Assembly (NCBI GenBank): GCA_030549495.1
Contig: JAUIRK010000090.1
Span: 124,001 to 188,000, forward strand
DNA length: 64,000 nt
DNA from: Nectonema munidae
Taxonomy: Eukaryota > Nematomorpha > Nectonematoida > Nectonematidae
Direction of reading: 5' to 3'
The number at the start of each line of letters is the position of its first letter. Positions within the stretch are counted from its first letter, which is position 1. A program made the position numbers and the translations under genes. Below are positions 22,821 to 32,430 of this stretch, piece by piece. The notes under the pieces were generated by a model. That model was not told the origin of the DNA, did no database searches, and saw only the letters and a program-made list of their open reading frames with translations.

Positions 22821-24944
22821 ATTCTATATCTAAATATGAAACCATGCGTTCAAGACTCCACTGCTTTGTCTGTGAATAGCTTCTCTTATATAGAATAATC
22901 TTCTTCTTATATAGAATAATATTTTATTATATATATCGCTAATTATTATTTGGATCAGCAGGATGATAAACTGAAAAAAAAACAATTTGAACTCTTTTGA
23001 AACAAAAATATAGCGCTGCTTTCGACTAAAATCTTTTTTTCCAAAAATAAAAAAACTTGATTGGATTATCAATAAAATTACTTATGAAGGTACAATTTGG
23101 AAAATGATAGGAGACAACCCCTTATAATTTTTATTGATTATTATTATAATTAATTCAGTTTTATATATAGTGACAAATCTTCTGAATTTGCTCTGTCTGG
23201 ATGTTTTTAAAAATTTTCTATGCCCGCCAATTTTGCTTCGAATACTTAAAATGTCAACTTTTTTTCCTTCAAATAAATACATTGTAATCTAGAAATTCTT
23301 TGGTTTGATTTCTTAAATAAAAAATTTAACATGTGACAAAGTTTATGATCAAATATTAAAGTTACTTCATTAGAAAATTAACATTGAAAACATTTATTTA
23401 ATATAAAAAAATTTTAGGTGCGTTTTTTTATAATGTTGTTTTGTATATACCTTCAACTAAACTTGCTTTTAAAATTTTATCACAAATTAAGTATGATCAG
23501 CCCACTACGTAGTTCATAATCGATCAGTTCTATTCATTCGTTAATTCCATTCTCATAACTAGTTAGGTTTTTAATAAAAAAAATTTTTTTGCCGTAATAT
23601 AAATTAGTGCTTTTCTGTTAAAAGCTGATAACAAATTTCATATGGAATCGTAAATTAAAATTTTCAACTTTTTCAGTACGAGCTAATTTAGAAATTTTCA
23701 TTATTTCCAATAAATAAATTCATTACTTTTTATAATTTAAATAAGGAATATAATTTAAATTTTATTTATTATTTGAATTATAAAAAGTAATGAATTACCT
23801 AATTAACTTACCTTACTTAACTAATAAATTTTTATACGCTTAAGTATAATTGATACATACGTTATCGAGGTTTTTTAGGCTAAATTTAAAGTAAAATATT
23901 TTTCATATTTATGCCATTAACACAAATAGTTAGAGCTTATTTTGTTTTAACGCTTAAATCTATTGAGCCAAGCGTTTAAACTTTGAAGAAATGATAATTT
24001 AGTAACAATCTTTAAAAAATTTTAAAGTCTACATAATTCAATTAAAATTCAAATAAAAGTATTCAGTATTCATATACTTCTAAACTATGCAAAGTCTTTT
24101 TAATTTTTCTTTCCATCAATACCTATTGATTCCAAAAGAAATTTAAACAATATAGGATTTGAGCATTTATAAGTTAACGGTGCAATGTTCATGAGCAAGA
24201 CTAACTTTTTAGTGACTGTTATTTTTGAGGAATCGATTAGTAGTTCCTAAATTGGGGAATAGCGCCCTCAGGGGCGCTGTGAATAGATAAGAATAACAAG
24301 AATAAATTATTATTTTTTTTCTTGATTGAAACAAAGAATTTCCTTTTCCACGATAAAGAAAATTATTCACAAGGACATTTACCGCCATTTCTTGTTATTA
24401 TAAAAATTATTTGAATATTTTCTTAAAATAAGCCGATTAAACTTTCTTCACAATGGCTATATAATTGTTTCAAAAATTGGGCATACTTTAAATACATTTT
24501 TAAGATAAGCCCTTCGCATCAGAACTTTTTATTGGTATAAGCATCGTGATCGAAAAAAGATCATTCCATCATAACATAAGATACTATACATGAAGACGCA
24601 CCCAAGTAACCTTCGCAGGACACACGTGGCCTTTTTACTCCAGTATAAATCAAATATATAACAAAATAGAAGAAAGGTACTCAAAGTATCTATTTTTATC
24701 AGCTATAGATTGATACTAATGTTTTAATATATTCACAGTTCGAACTTCCCGTTTTTGTAGTTTTTTTTATACTAATACGGCTTATACAAAAAATTTTTTT
24801 CAAAAAATTCAAAAATTATATTTCATCAAAGTTATTTTTTAGACTCATTCGAATTTTAACGCCATCTCAAAAACGATTATATAATACAAAACAAAAAGTT
24901 TCAGAAAATTTTTATGAAATCAATCTACTCCACTTTTATATTTG
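22821..24944. other. A+T-rich intergenic DNA
   Basis: No gene supported on either strand. It contains a near-perfect 27-base hairpin (23718-23795) and a short direct repeat of CTTATATAGAATAAT near 22885-22920. TTAACGCCATCT at 24856-24867 is on the 3' side of the following piggyBac remnant. Confidence 0.5.
23718..23795. repeat. Hairpin, 27-base arms with one mismatch
   Basis: The left arm 23718-23744 (ATTCATTACTTTTTATAATT at its start) is complementary to 23769-23795, leaving a 24-base loop. The near-perfect arms suggest a recent foldback element or a structural feature in A+T-rich DNA. Confidence 0.75.
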
Positions 24945-26020
24945 TTATATGAAATGAAGCTTTATGGTTTGGCACAAATATAAGGCACAATCAAATCGAC
25001 GTATTGGATTTATTGTACCACAAATTGTCAAATTTTTGGAAAAGGGCCCATTCTGCAAAGCATGCGATGCAAAAAATCTATCTAAATAAATACCACAAAC
25101 CGATGGCAGTTCACTACTTTCTATCAAGCGATTACAAATTTCTAAGCATGAAAAGTAGTTTTCGTCCAATATTCCTGGAATATAAATTAGGGGTTTTATA
25201 ACGTAAAATGTACTAGAATTATTTAGATGGTAAACTTTGATTCCGTAATGTCCAGGTGGGTCGTAAATTTTGAGTAAACACCCACCACAAAACTTCACTA
25301 ATTGTTCATCTATGGTTACTGCATCAAGTGGGGTCCAAAATTGATGGCATTTTTCGAAAAAAATTATGAATTGTACCTTACAGCTGATATTTTGTCTAGA
25401 TAACTTCTACTTCTAACGTCATCAAAAGAATAAAAATATTTATAAATAAAAAGATTCTTCTCCCGATTGCACCGTGCAAAAAAGGATCTCCATCTTTAGA
25501 AAAAAGAACTTTTGTTGCAATTCTTTGATCTTTTGTTTGTTCCAAAAAAATTATACATCCCAAATATGCTAGCAAATCGCTGATAAAAAAATTTTCATAA
25601 CAAATTTTTAAATCTAGCCACTTGGGAGCTGCTTTCCTAAATAAAATAAATATTTTTTAGCCCCTTTACAGATTGCTTCATATTTTAAAAATTGAAATTC
25701 TTGTAATTTTCATTCGCCATTTTTCGTGTCATTTGAAAAACATGAGAAACTAAGGGAAGGTCGAAAAACAAGTCAAAGATTTTTTCAAGTTTTTCGCTTC
25801 ATTGGATGGCCCACTTGGACGGCAATAAACGTCCCTACAATTTCTTGCTTGAGCTCTACCTCTTGAGACTCCCAGAAAAACCGTGTTCCATCACGGGCTG
25901 TCAGAGAATTTTCTTCTTCAACATAAACTTCTAATGTTTCCACTCCTCAAGACAGCATCTGAATCTTCAAGAAAACATCTGAATCTGAACTAGATGTATA
26001 CACTTCAGAGGAGCTTGGTA
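24945..26020 (-). pseudogene. piggyBac-type transposase pseudogene (copy 2)
   Basis: Minus strand. An N-terminal block near 25910-25800 contains LTARDGTRFFW, and a middle block near 25600-25450 contains a DLLAYLGCIIFLEQ segment. The best part, 25345-24945, has AVTIDEQLVKFCGGC and GHYGIKVY. A later YLDRFFASHALQ corresponds to the DNFFTS block of active enzymes. Stops and frameshifts separate the blocks, and the C-terminal zinc domain is missing. It differs clearly in sequence from copy 1, so a separate piggyBac lineage invaded. Confidence 0.75.
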
Positions 26021-26582
26021 TCAGAGTTGAAGATAAAAATTCCATATTCAAAGGAAAAATATTAAAACGGCGCAGAAAAAGCGAGCTGGCGAAGCAAACA
26101 ATGAAACATTATACAAAAAAAATGACGTTTGTGTTAAATATACAAACGGCGCAGAGAACATGAGCTGAGTGAGCAAACAATAAGATAAATAAGTAATTGG
26201 AGAATTGCCAGTAATAGTGGAGATTTTTAGATGCGATAAATGTCACACAGGATGAAATATGAAAAATCAATATATTTTATTCAAATAGATGAAGTAAATA
26301 AACTAGTTCTACAAATCATTTCAACCATTATGAATGGTAGAGGAATTAGTATGTCTTGAAATGTTTGATTTCAAACTCTTGAAAAAAATTCACTTTTGCC
26401 CTCTTAAAAATCCAAGAGATTGATTGATAAAAAAAGGTATTTTTATGATATGGGCTTTTTTTCCCCATTTCTGTCCTCCGTGTAATTGCAAAGCAGTGTG
26501 TCCTGTTATGGTTCATTTAAATATAAACATATATGACTTTTTAAAATATTTTCTAATTACATATCATTTTATTTTTAGCAGC

Positions 26583-28037
26583 ATGATAAAGAAAGTTTTC
26601 GAAGCTGGTTTAAAAAAAGTTTTACCATTGGGTTTAGTTGAAGAATACATCTTAATCGATAAAAATGTTTTAAGTTTTAAAGGTCAAACTTCAAATACGT
26701 ATGTATTGAATAAGAACGTTCATGTCATTGGATTTGGCAAAGCAGTGATTGGAATGTGCCAGGGCGTTTTGAAAAAACTTGATCATCATGTGATTGGTGG
26801 AATTTTAAGCGCACCGTATGGCTCATTGAAGGTTAGCGATTTGAACAACTTCAAAAATTATAACATAAGAGCATTCAGTGGTGCCAAAAATAATATCCCG
26901 GATGAAAGCTCCTTCAGAGTGACAAAGGAAATTATTACATATGTTCAAAATTTAAATGAAAATTGCATCCTACTTTTTCTTATATCTGGAGGTGGATCTG
27001 CCCTTCTTTGTTATCCTAAGCCACCAATAACCCTACAAGAAAAAATAGAGACAATAAGTGTTTTAAGTAAAGCTGGTGTCAATATTAAGGAACTAAACAC
27101 AATTAGGATATTTTTATCGACTATAAAAGGTGGACAACTTGCAAACATGGTTTCCGAAATTCCATCGATATCTTTAATCATTTCGGATATAATGCCAGAT
27201 GAAGATATTGGCCTAATTGCATCTGGTCCAACTGTACCAAATACTCTTTCCAAAGTTGATGCCTACAAAGTTATACAAAATAAGTCTTTATTTGAGAAAA
27301 TTCCCAGAAATGTTACAAAATTACTATCATCCAGTGAAGAACAAACCTATCCTCATTCTTTACCCAACGTTAAAAATATTGTTATTGCAAACAATTATAC
27401 CATATTAAGGGCTTGCTATGAAAAAGCTAAAAGTTTAGACTATATTCCGTACATTTTTGAGACCCCAGCATTTGGAGAAGCAGAAAAATATGGCTTATTT
27501 TTAAAAGAAATACTAAATTTTATTTGTTTTTCATCAGAAAATACCAAATCATGGGAAAGAGATTTAAGCTCACGGGATGTAAAAGCAATTTATTCACTAA
27601 TTGATCAATGTAAAATGATGGAAAAAGAAGTCTGCTTAATCATTGGAGGAGAGACAACAGTCACCGTCAAAGGAAAAGGAATTGGGGGAAGAAATCAAGA
27701 AATAGCAATAGCGTTTCTTATAAATACGATAGAGCTAAAAATATCTTTAAATTGTGAATTAAAGGATTTCAGCCTTCTAATTTGCGGAACGGATGGCAAA
27801 GATGGCCCTTCCAATGCGGCAGGAGTTTTCATCGAGTCTCACATTTTGAAAGATAGCAAAGAAGAGTTGGCGATGGTATGCGAGAAAGCACGAACACACT
27901 TGCAAAATAACAATAGTTATAGTTTTTTCAAGGAATTCAAAGATGGCGCATGCTTGATTGAAAGTGGGTTAACTGGAACGAATGTGATGGATGTCATAAT
28001 TTTTTCATGTAAACTTCATTCTCGTTCTCTCATATAA
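26583..28037 (+). CDS. GLYCTK: Glycerate kinase (D-glycerate 2-kinase, MOFRL family)
   Basis: Phosphorylates D-glycerate in serine and fructose catabolism. The 484-residue frame has the N-terminal glycerate-kinase domain with VHVIGFGKAVIGM near residue 40 and the phosphate-loop-like SGGGSALL near 135. The C-terminal MOFRL domain has IIGGETTVTVKGKGIGGRNQ (about 352-370) and CGTDGKDGPSNAAG (about 401-414). The frame stays open 53 codons further upstream (from about 26424). However, ATG 26583 directly follows a good acceptor (CATTTTATTTTTAGCAG), and the protein similarity begins there, so I treat the extension as leader or intron. It converges on the F-box/WD gene with only 62 bases between stop codons, so their 3' ends probably overlap. 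No coding intron. Confidence 0.93.
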   Translation: MIKKVFEAGLKKVLPLGLVEEYILIDKNVLSFKGQTSNTYVLNKNVHVIGFGKAVIGMCQGVLKKLDHHVIGGILSAPYGSLKVSDLNNFKNYNIRAFSGAKNNIPDESSFRVTKEIITYVQNLNENCILLFLISGGGSALLCYPKPPITLQEKIETISVLSKAGVNIKELNTIRIFLSTIKGGQLANMVSEIPSISLIISDIMPDEDIGLIASGPTVPNTLSKVDAYKVIQNKSLFEKIPRNVTKLLSSSEEQTYPHSLPNVKNIVIANNYTILRACYEKAKSLDYIPYIFETPAFGEAEKYGLFLKEILNFICFSSENTKSWERDLSSRDVKAIYSLIDQCKMMEKEVCLIIGGETTVTVKGKGIGGRNQEIAIAFLINTIELKISLNCELKDFSLLICGTDGKDGPSNAAGVFIESHILKDSKEELAMVCEKARTHLQNNNSYSFFKEFKDGACLIESGLTGTNVMDVIIFSCKLHSRSLI

Positions 28038-28099
28038 TTAATGAGAAGTATTGGAATGCATTTTAGAATATATTATATGATAAATTTTGTCTTAAATTT

Positions 28100-29431
28100 T
28101 TATTGCAAGTAAATGAGTTTTTTTTTGCTTTTGAAATCTATTAACATAACTTTCTTTGAAAATAATAAAATGAAGTAAGGAGAGGGTGAAGTTATACAAA
28201 TGCTAAGATGGCGTAGGGTAGTGTCGTAGGATTTATATGAAAAAAAGGGAGCACCAAATTTAAGTTTAATCAAATCTTCTAAGCATTCAAAGTAAAATAA
28301 AAGAACTTGGCCAGATAATAGACCAAATCCAAATATACTGGAAGAGTAAGCCATGCAACAGAGAATAGACATAGGACTGTCTTCTACTTCAGCTAAACTG
28401 AGTATGCGGAAGGAGTAGTATGCCTTGCAAACGCTTTTGGAGACGTGTATAGACTGTATAAGGCGCATATTTCCGAGTATAAAGCCATATTCAGTAGAAA
28501 CAGTATTCCATGGTGCAGCAAAATACATCGAGTAGAAACCTTGGCATTGCCCTATGGTATGAAAATTTAAAGACATTGAGTAAACAAAAGTTTTGCTTTC
28601 TTTACAGATTATTTTAATGATTAATGGCACAATATATGAAACCATTAAATACTTTTGATTGGAAGATATATGATGCGAGACACTGTTAATTTCTGGAATA
28701 AGTGAACCTATGCAAAGAAAAGAGTTTGTGGCGAGATTAATACTCATCTTGCTTTCTAAAGAGGAAAAATTCCATAAATAAATCTCTCCATTTTCACAGC
28801 CTATAGCAAGACTACTTTGATCCCAAAAACACAAAGAATTGCCCCTTATATAATGTGGGATTTTATAAGAAATGGGAACAAAATTATCATTCAAGGATTG
28901 CAGAGAAAAAATTTTAATTAAATATGATTTTTCTAGAACCACTAACCTATTCACTACAGAGCACTTACTAACTGTAACAGCAGTTATCCGATTTTTATAA
29001 AGAAGGCACTCATTACTTTGGTTATTAAGGTCTAATAAGTGTATTCTAGAGAAATCAGAATCGATGCTGATGAAAGTCTTAAAGCCAGTGGAGATTAAGT
29101 ACGATGGTGAAACATTTTCAAATGACTTTAAAGGAATTTGTCTAAAACAAGGTTTGTAATGCAGCAAAATGCGTGATACTTTCCATTTGTCGTACAAAGA
29201 CTTGCAGAATACGTTGCAAAAGGTATTGAGACAATGCAAGCAGTTCTCCTGAAGAAATTCTTGTGAAATTTCATATCGGCATATTTTATGCCAGAAAAGA
29301 GGCAACTTGAGCGTTAGTTGATAGGCTTTGAAACCATTTTGATTTAGAATAGATAATTTGCAAATACTCTCTCCATCCAGAAACGACATTATGTTAGACA
29401 AAACTTCAACCGGAAGTTGATTATACATCAT
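28100..29431 (-). CDS. F-box protein with WD40-like propeller
   Basis: A 443-residue intronless frame. Residues about 3-48 form an F-box (QLPVEVLSNIMSFLDGESIC, ending near LPLFWHKIC), which binds SKP1 in SCF ubiquitin ligases. The rest is beta-rich with at least one recognisable WD-like blade (SSLAIGCENGEIYLWN near 210-225), so a divergent propeller is likely the substrate receptor. It is shorter and more divergent than FBXW1/7, and I cannot assign it to a named FBXW group. It follows UBE2K on the same strand after only 55 bases. AATAAA lies at 29450-29455 and an acceptor-like ATTCATTTTTTAAG ends at 29437, 6 bases before the ATG. Confidence 0.8.
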   Translation of the reverse strand: MMYNQLPVEVLSNIMSFLDGESICKLSILNQNGFKAYQLTLKLPLFWHKICRYEISQEFLQENCLHCLNTFCNVFCKSLYDKWKVSRILLHYKPCFRQIPLKSFENVSPSYLISTGFKTFISIDSDFSRIHLLDLNNQSNECLLYKNRITAVTVSKCSVVNRLVVLEKSYLIKIFSLQSLNDNFVPISYKIPHYIRGNSLCFWDQSSLAIGCENGEIYLWNFSSLESKMSINLATNSFLCIGSLIPEINSVSHHISSNQKYLMVSYIVPLIIKIICKESKTFVYSMSLNFHTIGQCQGFYSMYFAAPWNTVSTEYGFILGNMRLIQSIHVSKSVCKAYYSFRILSLAEVEDSPMSILCCMAYSSSIFGFGLLSGQVLLFYFECLEDLIKLKFGAPFFSYKSYDTTLRHLSICITSPSPYFILLFSKKVMLIDFKSKKKLIYLQ

Positions 29432-29436
29432 GAATG

Positions 29437-29455
29437 CTTAAAAAATGAATTTATT
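29437..29455 (-). promoter_or_regulatory. Intercistronic poly(A) signal plus splice acceptor
   Basis: Within the 55 bases between UBE2K and the F-box gene, AATAAA (29450-29455) is followed 11 bases later by an AG (29437-29438) closing a T-rich tract. This is the expected layout of an operon resolved by 3' cleavage and trans-splicing. It is read from sequence only. Confidence 0.45.
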
Positions 29456-29486
29456 AAAGAAAATATAAAAAGGGCAAATCGTAAGA

Positions 29487-30089
29487 TTAAGAATATAATT
29501 TATTAATAGCACTCTCAATGATCCAATTGCATTGAGACAACGCTTGCAATGCATCTTCCTGTGCAATGCCCATGGAAACCAGAGTCATGAGTTTTTCGTC
29601 CAAGGCATTATTCTTATTACTGCCATTAGCATAAAAGTATGACCAGTATTGCGCTGTTTTTTTAAACAAATCTTCACTCGTCAAGTACTGTTTAGCAACA
29701 ACAGCGTCTTGTGGATCATCTGGTTGAGGACTAGAAATCATTGCTTGAATCGACAAAATCATCACTTTTATATTCATTGCTCCAGACCACTCATCCTTTA
29801 AAATGTCTAAACAAATCGCACCTGTCACGGAGCTTATATTTGGATGCCAAATTTTTGTGATAAATCTAACTTTTGGTGGAATAAATGGATATGACTCAGG
29901 GATTTCAATATTTAACTTAAAAATTCCACTTTCATATGGCGAGTCTTTTGGGCCAGTAAATGAGGCTATTAAGTGTAGAATATTATCTTCCACTGGACTC
30001 ACCTCAATTGGATCGGAATTATCCAAATTCTCTTTGTTAAAAATTTCTGAAAGTTCTCTTTGAATTCTTTTAGTTGCTATGGCTTGCAT
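29487..30089 (-). CDS. UBE2K: Ubiquitin-conjugating enzyme E2 K (UBC plus UBA domains)
   Basis: A class II E2 that builds Lys48-linked ubiquitin chains. It is 200 residues, the same as human UBE2K. The UBC fold carries YPFIPPKVRFITKIWHPNIS with the HPN motif at 82-84, and the catalytic cysteine is Cys93 in GAICLDILKDEWS. PDDPQDAVVAKQY matches the family. The C-terminal 40 residues form a UBA domain (TLVSMGIAQEDALQALSQCN). No coding intron. It is the upstream gene of a tight same-strand pair with an F-box protein; both act in ubiquitylation, although a functional link is only suggested by position. Confidence 0.97.
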   Translation of the reverse strand: MQAIATKRIQRELSEIFNKENLDNSDPIEVSPVEDNILHLIASFTGPKDSPYESGIFKLNIEIPESYPFIPPKVRFITKIWHPNISSVTGAICLDILKDEWSGAMNIKVMILSIQAMISSPQPDDPQDAVVAKQYLTSEDLFKKTAQYWSYFYANGSNKNNALDEKLMTLVSMGIAQEDALQALSQCNWIIESAINKLYS

Positions 30090-30765
30090 TAACAGTTACA
30101 AAAATTAAGTAAATTTATTTTATTAAGTTATAGCGCTGTTTCATCATTTGAGAGTTGTATGGAATCTTCATTTCAGAATTGATAAACACAAATTTTTACC
30201 TAAATGAAAACTTTTCTTGAAATTTCATAGATTAAACAACCCTTTTTGACTGATATTCTCTAGTATCAATTGTGACCACAGTTCTAAAACTATCTTAGCA
30301 ATGAAATTTTGTCATTTAGAAAAGTTGCGTGTGATATATGATGCATTGGCCATTCGAACATAACACAAATCAGTAAAATATTTGATAAAAAAAAATTTTA
30401 ACACTGAATTTATTTAATAAAAAATGTATTCATATGTACTACATTAATTTATAATGAGCAATTTTACAGAAATATATTTGGAAAAAATATCTAACATGCA
30501 CACCAACTTTACGGTTAGTATGGATTCACTTAACAACAATTTTTAAAAAGTCGTGGATATCTTAGTATCTAAGACTTGTTTTTATACAAGTAAAATACGC
30601 TGATTCAAGATATGAAATCCCTTTTCCGCTATAACCCACTATTTTTGTGATATAAGACTTTAAAAAATTATAATTCATTTATTTTATTGTTACATAAGTA
30701 TAAAAATAAAAGGATTTATATGATAATAATAATTATAAAATGAAAAACCACATATGCTATAAAAT
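30090..30765. other. 5' flank of UBE2K
   Basis: A+T-rich, with no open frame of interest and no repeat recognised. Presumably carries the promoter of the UBE2K/F-box unit (minus strand). Confidence 0.4.
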
Positions 30766-30769
30766 ACGC

Positions 30770-32430
30770 TGAGTGATAAATATTTTGAAAAGTTTCAGCT
30801 TGAATTTTCTGGCTGTTGACTTTCGTTTATATTGAACTATTTGTTTATCACGCTGAAGTGTCCAGCAGTAATCTGCTAGCATTGTTGCACAACCATCGGC
30901 CTTAATATCGTGGCTCCATCACTGAAATGTCTTGATGGAAACGTTTCCCGTGTTCATCACTCACAGAACCTAGGTTTTCAGGGAAGAAATCAAGATGAGT
31001 CGAGGAGATGTATCTTGACATATTTGCAGCCAATTCTTTATAGGCACTCATACAGTTTTTTAGAATTTGAACATAGTCTTCAGACTTATTATTGCCAATG
31101 AAATTAGCCACAATAGATATAAAGGCCGTCCATGCCTTTTTTTCAACATCATTCAATAAGGTCTGGAAGGTTGTATCAGCAAGCACTTTTTTATTGAACC
31201 TATGAACACTCCCTCTTTTACTTTAGCATAACTCAACTTTGGCAACATTTTGCATAAATATTTGAAAGCTTCTGATTCAATATTTAGCGTCTTCACAAAG
31301 TTCTTCATGAGGCCCAAGTGGAGGGGTGGCATGAACACTTAATTTTTTTCAATCAATGGCGCAAACGAAGAACATTTTTCTCTCCTGGCCGAAATGAATT
31401 TCTAATTGGCCAAATCTTTTTCACGTAGTATTGTTTTCTATCTCTGCTATCCCATTCGCAAATAAAACAGCAGTACTTTGTGTATCCTGTCTGCAAGCAC
31501 ATTAAAATGTTAACAACCTTCAAATCACCACAGATGAACCATTTATATTGACGATACTTTATTTTTTCAAGAAGTGGCATGCTTTCATAAGTTTCTTTAA
31601 GATGAATAGAATATGTCACATGAATTGATGCATTTTTCGTTACCATTGTGAAATAATATTGCTTTCAAGCTTGTTTTTTAGATGAATCAATGAACAATCG
31701 CCATTCTTCAGTAAAGTGTTCAATCCCAAGGCTTGCCATAAGTCCCTCAATGTCCGAGCAGTAACAAAGTGTGTCATTCATCTTGATGAATTTAACAAGT
31801 TTCTTATGCCTGTTACGAAAACGAAAAAAGTTGTTCTGCCAGCAAAATAAATTCTTTGAGGCGTAAGCCGAATAATTTGGCCTGACCTTTTGTTAAAGCC
31901 AAATCACGGACAAGGTTAGAAAGATCCTCATTATTTACTAAATGTATATCCTTTTCAGAATCATAGCTGGAAACCGAAGTTGAGTGTTCTTGTTCTTCAT
32001 CAACTGTAAATTTGTTGTTTGTATTGGTATTGAACAACTCATAGAATTATGAGGAACTGGTTTTGAAACTGCATCAACTTCTGGATATTTTACAGAATGA
32101 CAAGTTTTATATGAAAAGCCGATGGCACTCGTTAAACAAAAATAGCAGTCAGTAAAGTGGTTGCTGACTCTCGCCATATCGTTGGAACTCCGAATGGCAT
32201 ATGATTGTTCTTCTTCGCTTTTCTTTCCAACCTCGCAAGCTACATGCACACGCCAAACAAATTAATTTTGATGCACAAGGCTTACACGTATCAACTTTTG
32301 AATCAAAGTATAATTCATATGCTTTTTTTAAAAAAGGTGTCAAATTTTTGCGATGGAATTTATTTGTTAGAAGACTGCAAACATAACAAAACAAATCTGG
32401 TGAATTTATACAGCATCTAGATGTCATAAT
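30770..32430 (-). pseudogene. Transposon-derived gene, unnamed invertebrate family (copy B, near full length)
   Basis: Minus-strand order of parts: Cys-pair N-terminal domain (CCINSPDLFCYVC; KVDTCKPCASKLICLACAC; 32410-32240), a second Cys segment (SNHFTDCYFCL near 32150), and an acidic linker (32037-31813). Then come a helical region and SMPLLEKIKYRQYKWFICGD with LKVVNILMCLQTGYTKYCCF (31580-31480). The C-terminal domain (LHLGLMKNFVKTL; HLDFFPENLGSVSDEHGKRF; 31330-30902) closes the protein. Frameshifts break it at about 32205, 31810, 31680, 31350 and 31180, so the copy is dead. It has every section missing from copy A at 13.6 kb. The family is widespread among uncharacterised invertebrate proteins as I remember them. 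A DDE-like nuclease using the Asp of ICGD and acidic residues of the last domain is possible but unproven. Confidence 0.75.

Noticed and set aside
26424-26582. N-terminal extension of glycerate kinase (53 extra codons)
   Set aside because: The extension has no family similarity and a good splice acceptor ends one base before ATG 26583; likely leader or intron that happens to be open.
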